Shown here: positions 28,551 to 34,326 of the stretch, one piece after another
How positions within the stretch are numbered: the first letter of the stretch is position 1
Layout of the letters: every line of letters begins with the position of its first letter
Source: Candidatus Woesebacteria bacterium RBG_16_42_24
Lineage (GTDB): Bacteria; Patescibacteriota; Microgenomatia; UBA8517
Assembly: GCA_001792115.1 (NCBI GenBank)
Contig: MGFX01000001.1
Span: 69,847 to 122,693 of the forward strand
Direction of reading: 5' to 3'
Length of the DNA: 52,847 bases
Translations under genes and position numbers: made by a program
The notes under the pieces: model-generated
Database searches by the model: none
Told to the model about the DNA's origin: nothing
Seen by the model: only the letters and a program-made list of their open reading frames with translations

Positions 28551-28620
28551 TTGCGGGGCCAGGAGTTGGACCTGGCCTGGAAGATTATGAGCCTTCCGTG
28601 CAGCCGTACACTACCCCGCA
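28551..28620 (-). tRNA. tRNA with CAU anticodon, atypical T loop
   Basis: TGCGGGG-TA-GTGTACGGCTGCAC-G-GAAGG-CTCATAA-TCTTC-CAGG-CCAGG-TCCAACT-CCTGG-CCCCGCA-A. Confidence 0.8.
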
Positions 28621-28636
28621 TGTAGAGAACGAGTGT

Positions 28637-28642
28637 ATTATA
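28637..28642 (-). promoter_or_regulatory. -10 box for the tRNA operon
   Basis: TATAAT on minus strand ending ~16 nt before the tRNA at 28620. Confidence 0.55.
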
Positions 28643-28648
28643 CACCAT

Positions 28649-28677
28649 TTGACAGCCTCGATCTCACTTTCTATAAT
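28649..28677 (+). promoter_or_regulatory. consensus sigma70-type promoter
   Basis: TTGACA (28649-28654) - 17 nt - TATAAT (28672-28677), perfect match to consensus. Confidence 0.85.
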
Positions 28678-28683
28678 ATAGGT

Positions 28684-29272
28684 TACAAATCACTAAGGGA
28701 GCGTTATACGCGACGCTTTTTTTATCGATTTCGTTACTGTAGCACCTTGGCAATTATCCGCTGACCCACCAGACTTCCCGACCAAAGGAGGCCCTATCGG
28801 GGAAACGTCTGTGTCCGCCAAAGGATTCCGCGCCGACCTGGAGGAGGCTATGGCCACTTGCTCGTGTAAGGAACGTGCAGGAGACGACCCCCGGTGTGCC
28901 AGGCACCATCCGAAGTGGAAAAGGCCCGGGGAGGATCCCGACCAACGCATCAAACCTGCAAGGCCAGGCGTATTCGTCCTGTCTCTCGCCCCGTCAATGG
29001 ACGGTAGCGAAAATAACTTGTCGGGACAGGACCAAGTTGCATCCTGACTCAGCGCTCGCTTGACGCGAGAAAGGACGGAGGGGATGGGCAGAGTAATGGC
29101 CAACGGCGGAGTCCGCCAGCACGTGCGGAAGATGAAGGGTCGCCGCAAGCAAAGGCGGGCCGAGAAACGCAGGCGAGCCTTGCTTGCGAATCAGTAACAA
29201 CATTCGGTCGACTCCCGGGGGCCAAGTGCGGCTAGCACTACCACAGCTGCATTTTGGCTCTCGGGAGGTAAG
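28684..29272 (+). ncRNA. candidate large structured RNA (alternatively a small-ORF mRNA)
   Basis: GC-rich tract downstream of the consensus promoter with many long complementary stems, e.g. GTCCTGTC/GACAGGAC, CGCAAGCAA(A)GGC/GCCTTGCTTGCG, CTCCCGGGGGCCAA/TTGGCTCTCGGGAG. Confidence 0.5.
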
Positions 29273-29277
29273 AACTA

Positions 29278-29667
29278 CTAAAAAAACAGCTTCATCCACT
29301 TCTTCCAACTGGCATCTGGTAAAACCTCTTGTTCTTCTTGAGACCTCGGAGCAAGTGCCCTAAGGGTTTGCTCATCCGGTAAAACCAATATTGTCTCCCC
29401 TTCTTTGGCTAGTCCCAGTTTATCTCGAAGTTCCTTCTCAATATATGCTTCGCTCTGAACTTCGTCCAGACGATTCTCAAGTTTCAAATTTTCTTCCTTT
29501 AACTCCCTAACTTTTACTCTTGCCTCGTCGATTCGCTTACCAGCCTGGGAAATCTTTATAATATTTCTTATAAGAGATATTGTGAGTATCACCACAAGGA
29601 TGATAAATACATATTTCAGGCTCTTTCCTAACTTCAATTTAGCCGATTGAACGACTGCGGTTAACAT
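29278..29667 (-). CDS. FtsB/DivIC-like septum formation initiator
   Basis: One TM then coiled coil LKEENLKLENRLDEVQSEAYIEKELRDKLGLAKEGETILVLP. Confidence 0.85.
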   Translation of the reverse strand: MLTAVVQSAKLKLGKSLKYVFIILVVILTISLIRNIIKISQAGKRIDEARVKVRELKEENLKLENRLDEVQSEAYIEKELRDKLGLAKEGETILVLPDEQTLRALAPRSQEEQEVLPDASWKKWMKLFF

Positions 29668-29757
29668 ACTATACTTTATTAGAACTAGGCGGTATCATAC
29701 CTATAATATGTTGACCTTTGCCAAAAAAGTGTTATCATATTATTAAATATAGGGCTT

Positions 29758-30630
29758 TTGAATACAATGATACAAGAGACTCTCAAAAATCTGCTCCCAA
29801 AATTTATAGACAGCTTAAAAGTTAAAGGCCGCTCTCCCTCAACGGTTCTAGCATATAGAGCAGACCTTGAACAAATGCTTTCTTTTTTGCATGGAAAAAA
29901 CATTGTAACGCTTGAGGGTATTCGCCAAGAGCACTTAGAGCAATTTAGAGATTCGCTTTTAGCCGAAAAATATACTCCCAAGAGCGTTTCCAGAAAACTA
30001 AATGCAATTAAAACTTTCTTTAGGTGGCTCATCTCCGAGAATTTCACCTCCTTTGACCCTTCGCAAAACGTTTCCCACCCCAAAATCGAAAGCACACCTC
30101 CCAAATTCCTCTCCCCTCTTGAATATAGGGCTCTAAGGGATGTCGTCCGGGGAGACATACGAATTGCGGCAATAGTCGAAGTAATTTTGCAAACCGGAAT
30201 GAGGATTTCAGAAATTGCCTCTCTCAAGCTTGCCAATGTCAAGGCAGAGGAAGTAAAAGTTGAGGCTTATGCAACCCAGCCAGAGCGTACAATCCCCTTA
30301 AATTCCCCCGCAAAAGAGGCCTTGGATGCCTACGTCAAAATGCGCCCCAAGACCGAATCTCCTTATGTTTTTGTGAGCAAAAACGGAAAGCCTCTGGCGG
30401 TAAGGAATATTAGGGCCGCAATTGATAGGTACATGCAGAAGGCAGATGTCCCTGCTTACTCCGTGAATGACCTTAGAACCACTTTTATTATTGAGAATCT
30501 TAAGGCAGGGGTTGATTTGGTCCTTCTCTCCCAGGTCTCTGGCCACAAACGTCTTTCCACAACCGAGCGCTATCTGGAGCTCGCCGAAGTCAAAGAACCC
30601 GGGAAGAAACAAAAACTCGAAGAGCTTTAA
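29758..30630 (+). CDS. tyrosine recombinase, XerC/D-like
   Basis: SAM-like N-domain; TGMRISEIASL, DLRTTF, SGHKRLSTTERYLEL. Confidence 0.88.
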   Translation: MNTMIQETLKNLLPKFIDSLKVKGRSPSTVLAYRADLEQMLSFLHGKNIVTLEGIRQEHLEQFRDSLLAEKYTPKSVSRKLNAIKTFFRWLISENFTSFDPSQNVSHPKIESTPPKFLSPLEYRALRDVVRGDIRIAAIVEVILQTGMRISEIASLKLANVKAEEVKVEAYATQPERTIPLNSPAKEALDAYVKMRPKTESPYVFVSKNGKPLAVRNIRAAIDRYMQKADVPAYSVNDLRTTFIIENLKAGVDLVLLSQVSGHKRLSTTERYLELAEVKEPGKKQKLEEL

Positions 30631-30657
30631 ATTCTTCTATTAGTCTTCTCAAGATGT

Positions 30658-30663
30658 TATAAT
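30658..30663 (+). promoter_or_regulatory. -10 box of the nested tRNA locus
   Basis: TATAAT, expected start ~30670, 4 nt before the first tRNA 5' half. Confidence 0.5.
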
Positions 30664-30673
30664 TCAGGCTCAA

Positions 30674-30710
30674 GGGCCCTTCGTTCATCGGCTAGGACGA
30701 GGACTCTTCC
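30674..30710 (+). tRNA. tRNA 5' half (Glu-like), 3' half unproven
   Basis: GGGCCCT-TC-GTTCATCGGCTAGGAC-G-AGGAC-TCTTC; possible acceptor partner AGGGCCCAC at 31042-31050. Confidence 0.45.
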
Positions 30711-30720
30711 TTGAAAATTT

Positions 30721-30911
30721 GGAGCCGTCGTTCAATGGTAGGACACGACTCTTATGACGAAAATGGGCTTGTCGTTTAACGGTAGGACACGACTCTTATA
30801 AAGTCGATGCGAAGGTTCGACTCCTTCCGAGCCCACAACCCATTTTCGACATGTCAGGTTCGAAAAATCTGTCATAAAGTCGACACGGGGGTTCGATTCC
30901 CTCCGGCTCCA
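30721..30911 (+). tRNA. interrupted tRNA; 120-nt insertion in anticodon loop
   Basis: 5' GGAGCCG-TC-GTTCAATGGTAGGAC-A-CGACT-CTTAT and 3' AA-AGTCG-ACAC-GGGGG-TTCGATT-CCCTC-CGGCTCC-A join to a 71-nt cloverleaf with UAU anticodon. Confidence 0.7.
30765..30835 (+). tRNA. tRNA-Ile(UAU)-like, located inside the 30721-30911 tRNA
   Basis: GGGCTTG-TC-GTTTAACGGTAGGAC-A-CGACT-CTTATAA-AGTCG-ATGC-GAAGG-TTCGACT-CCTTC-CGAGCCC-A, full cloverleaf. Confidence 0.88.
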
Positions 30912-31053
30912 CTAAATTTTCAAGCGACGAAGGAAACTTTGTCGGAAAGTACAGAGGATAGAGAGTAACCAATTTTGCAGAGCAAAATTGTCGACTCTAT
31001 TCAAACTCCGCAAAGCGGAGGAGTGAACAAACTCGTTTATCAGGGCCCACAAT

Positions 31054-33384
31054 TTAGAGTTTCGCTCTTCTGGTGATTTCAGCCTCAACCAATTTCTCGT
31101 CACGACCGAATTTGAGACGGCTCATTTCTCTAATTATCTCGGCCACCCTCGGATTCATCGTTTCCTTTTCTTTGGAAAGATCCTTTGTTAAGTCCATCGA
31201 AAAAGGCGGAATGGGCTCATTCCCTACTATTGTTTTAATATAGACGTGGTAGCGCTCGATATTAAGAAGATCATCCTCTCCAAAGATTGGCGTATATTCG
31301 TGAGCCAAGTATGATGCGTCCGTTACTCCCACCCTAAAGCAAATAATCGTACCCACATTTCCAAAAACAGCGTTTTTAACCTCTTCTTCTACTTGGCCTA
31401 TGAACTGATTAGCGACCGTAAGGTTCAGTCTATATTTTCTTGCCTCGGAAAGTATTTGGGCAAAGTCAGGGGTGGCGAAATTCTGGAACTCGTCAACATA
31501 AAGGTAGAAGTCACGTCTCGCCTCCTCGGGCACATCCTGCCTGCTCATGGCTGCCATTAAAATTCTTGGAACCAGAACCAGGCCAAGAAAGTTGGAGTTC
31601 TCTTCGCCTATTTCTCCCTTGGCAAGATTAATTAGGAGGATTTTGCCGTTGTCCATTACTTCTCTAAAGGAAAATGACGATTGGGATTGACCAATAATAT
31701 TTCTTATCATTTTATTGGTAACAAAGCGCCCGAACTTTGAAACTATATAGTCCAAAACCTCTGACTTATGGAAATCGGCGGTTTGGGCAATTTGGTCGGT
31801 CCAATACCTTCTCACAATAGGGTCTGTAACTTTGGGGAGAATGTCCTGGACAAAGCTCGAATCGGTTAAGATTCTCATTACCTCGACAAAAGTCGAGCCG
31901 GGCTCTGCCATGGCGGTGAGCATCGCGTTTCTCACGGCATGCTCAAAGCGCGGTCCGACGATTCCAGTTTTATAAGGGTCGAAGAGCTTATACATCATGT
32001 TAATTACCGAGGTTGCAACAAAATGTTTCTGGTCTTCGGTCTTAGCCTCAAGAAGGTTAAGCCCCATGGGGCGCGCGGTATCTCCGGGGTTAAAGTAAAT
32101 AACGTCCTCTGCCCGTTCAGGCGGAATCATAGAAAGAAGATCGGCAATTGCGTCTCCGTGAGGATCCATGTAGCAAATTCCTTTGCCCGCGCGAATATCC
32201 TGCATAATGAGGTCTTTAAGTAGCTCTGTCTTACCTGTCCCAGTTTTTCCAACAATATACATGTGGCGACGCCTATCGTCCTCGAGCATATAAACCGGGC
32301 GCCTTATTCCCCGATAAGTGCTCATCCCCAAATAAAGACCTTCGCTTGGTACCTCCGATGGGGCGGGGGCGGTTTTGGAATAAATCCACTGAATATGGGG
32401 AGTTGTAACTGATTTATTCGGGAAGTGATAAATTGTTGCAAGCTCCTCGGAATTTAAAACCGACGACCGCGACCCTAAAAGATGAAACATTGGCTGGTAT
32501 CGGTAGAGAAAATCTTCCATAAAACTGCCTTTAGACCTTATTTTTCTTTTACCAAAGGAGTTGTGCTCGCTGGCAAATTGTTCAAAGGCACCCTCAATAT
32601 TGGCAAGATGCGCCTTGGCCGCCTCCTCGGTCGGAGCTACACAGACGATTCTAATAGAGATTTCAAAACCGGGCTTTCCAATTTTGGCCTCAACCGCCTC
32701 TAAGGTTTTTGCACTAGTTGCATATTTTGCCTTCTCGGGGTCCGACTCTTGTTTTTTGGTCTCGGAAATAAAACTTGCGCCGGCTCCTTGCCAGGAAGAA
32801 TCCGCCGGAGAAACAAGAATTTGAATAGCGCAAGCCTCATTTGCTCCCATTTTGGCAAGGGCCGAGGTTAAAGATGCCAAGGGGTCTGTAGGAAGATCTT
32901 TAAATATTTTAATTGGATAGAAGTTGGACTTTTTAAGCTGAAGCGATTTATAGGCGACCTTCCCCTGCTCGGAGAAAATATTGTATTCTTGGATTTCTAC
33001 AATCTCGGCGTCCGGGTAGGCGCCGTGGATCTGCTTCTCTACAAGGTCTTGGAGGCGCTTCGGAGCCCAAACGTAAAAACGGATATCCTCGGGTTTAGCT
33101 ACAATCTCGAAAGAAATTGCCGGCTGAATAGAAAATTTCTGCCAAAATCCACCTTTTTTGATTGAGGCGAGAGACGCAAAAAGCTGCTCCATAGCGTCAA
33201 TCTTGATTTCATTTCCACGAGGCACTGCGACTTGTAGTAAAACCGAGTCTATTGAGGCAGCTTCCCTGCCCCTAAATCTGAAAAGGGTGAAGGCTACGAA
33301 GCCGATAGTAACCAAAAAAACCGAAAATACCCCAAGAAGAATTAACAAAAGAAAAATGGTATTTACGTCAACTACTGGCAACAT
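31054..33384 (-). CDS. TraG/TraD/HerA-like ATPase (T4SS-type DNA-binding domain)
   Basis: VGKTGTGKTELLKDLI, YMDPHGD, LYVDEFQNFATPDFAQILSEARKYRLNLTVANQF. Confidence 0.88.
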   Translation of the reverse strand: MLPVVDVNTIFLLLILLGVFSVFLVTIGFVAFTLFRFRGREAASIDSVLLQVAVPRGNEIKIDAMEQLFASLASIKKGGFWQKFSIQPAISFEIVAKPEDIRFYVWAPKRLQDLVEKQIHGAYPDAEIVEIQEYNIFSEQGKVAYKSLQLKKSNFYPIKIFKDLPTDPLASLTSALAKMGANEACAIQILVSPADSSWQGAGASFISETKKQESDPEKAKYATSAKTLEAVEAKIGKPGFEISIRIVCVAPTEEAAKAHLANIEGAFEQFASEHNSFGKRKIRSKGSFMEDFLYRYQPMFHLLGSRSSVLNSEELATIYHFPNKSVTTPHIQWIYSKTAPAPSEVPSEGLYLGMSTYRGIRRPVYMLEDDRRRHMYIVGKTGTGKTELLKDLIMQDIRAGKGICYMDPHGDAIADLLSMIPPERAEDVIYFNPGDTARPMGLNLLEAKTEDQKHFVATSVINMMYKLFDPYKTGIVGPRFEHAVRNAMLTAMAEPGSTFVEVMRILTDSSFVQDILPKVTDPIVRRYWTDQIAQTADFHKSEVLDYIVSKFGRFVTNKMIRNIIGQSQSSFSFREVMDNGKILLINLAKGEIGEENSNFLGLVLVPRILMAAMSRQDVPEEARRDFYLYVDEFQNFATPDFAQILSEARKYRLNLTVANQFIGQVEEEVKNAVFGNVGTIICFRVGVTDASYLAHEYTPIFGEDDLLNIERYHVYIKTIVGNEPIPPFSMDLTKDLSKEKETMNPRVAEIIREMSRLKFGRDEKLVEAEITRRAKL

Positions 33385-33709
33385 CGCCCCCTCCTTTCCC
33401 GGTTATTCTCCAACCAAAATGTAGAGCCTTTTTGATAATTCTCAACCAAAAAGCCGCAAACCAGGTCAAAGAAATCGAAACTGAACCTTTTAGCCAACCG
33501 GTTAGGGTAGTTTTGTCATAAGGGAGCTGGATTGTGATTTGCTGTGTGGCGGGGCTTATTAGAATATTCTGTCCTTTGCTATCCCTCACTTGGGTCTTAA
33601 ATTCCCTCTCAACTGCAGAGAGTCCGGTTTCGGAAAGTGCCGGTGGAACTTCAACCTCTTCAGGTCGATGAACTATCGCCTCGGGCATTCTTTCTATTGT
33701 CATACCCAA
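33368..33709 (-). CDS. hypothetical partner protein of the ATPase
   Basis: 113 aa with one TM, overlaps the ATPase start by 17 nt. Confidence 0.5.
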   Translation of the reverse strand: MGMTIERMPEAIVHRPEEVEVPPALSETGLSAVEREFKTQVRDSKGQNILISPATQQITIQLPYDKTTLTGWLKGSVSISLTWFAAFWLRIIKKALHFGWRITGKGGGDVASS

Positions 33710-33748
33710 TCATTTTAGCACCCCAAGAAGCATTTTCGAACCCAAAAT

Positions 33749-34285
33749 TTATCTCTTCCAAATGCTCTCTTTAACACCTGCCTCGAAGTTAACCTTGCGG
33801 GCGAGCATAAAAAGATAGTCTGAAAGGCGATTTAAGAAAGTTAAAATCTCTGGGTTAACCCCTTCGACTTCATTTAGGGCAACCAATTCTCTTTCGGCGC
33901 GCCTGACCAATACCCTTACAACATGCAAATTGGCAGAAAGAGGTGTTCCCCCCGGCAGAATAAAATTTTTAAGAACAGGCAAAGTTCCCTCCAGTTTATC
34001 AATTTCCTTTTCTAACTTTTTGGTTTTGGATTTGGAAAATTTAAGTTTCGCCCCAGCCAAAATGGCCCCAATCCTAAAAAGATTCTCCTGTGTTTTTGTA
34101 AGGAGATTGTTTAGCTTTTTATCGTCAGACACAGAAACACATACCCCCAAAAAAGAATTGGTCTCATCGATTGCACCAATGGCTCTAATTCTCAAAGAAT
34201 CCTTCGATACGCGAATATTCTGACGAGACTCTTTGTCGTAAAGTGAGGTTTCTCCTCTATCTCCACGCTTTGTGTAAATTGCCAC
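33749..34285 (-). CDS. cob(I)alamin adenosyltransferase, PduO type
   Basis: IYTKRGDRGETSLYD, GAIDETNSFLG, LPGGTPLSANLHVVRVLVRRAER. Confidence 0.92.
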   Translation of the reverse strand: MAIYTKRGDRGETSLYDKESRQNIRVSKDSLRIRAIGAIDETNSFLGVCVSVSDDKKLNNLLTKTQENLFRIGAILAGAKLKFSKSKTKKLEKEIDKLEGTLPVLKNFILPGGTPLSANLHVVRVLVRRAERELVALNEVEGVNPEILTFLNRLSDYLFMLARKVNFEAGVKESIWKR

Positions 34286-34326
34286 GCGTCAATTGTAAAT
34301 TGTCAATTGTCAATTGTAAATTGAAG

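Noticed and set aside
28265-28648. 127-aa minus-strand ORF
   Set aside because: Runs across both CAU tRNAs and the hairpin spacer; not a plausible protein.
28693-29148. 151-aa minus ORF (and 28994-29308)
   Set aside because: Opposite to a consensus promoter and over the stem-rich region; long open frames are expected by chance in GC-rich DNA.
28684-29272. Assignment as RNase P RNA, tmRNA or SRP RNA
   Set aside because: Looked for GAGGAAAGUCC/ACAGAA, tmRNA acceptor and T-arm ends, and the SRP GGAAGCAG motif; none found by eye. Rfam search still needed.
29685-30242. 185-aa minus ORF
   Set aside because: Antisense shadow of the clear Xer-like recombinase.
30721-30911. Group I intron as the tRNA interruption
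   Set aside because: Only ~120 nt and 71 of these are a complete tRNA; no P7/P3 core.
31054-33384. Evidence for a conjugative element or T4SS island
   Set aside because: A single TraG/HerA-like ATPase with one small partner; no relaxase, VirB set or oriT seen.
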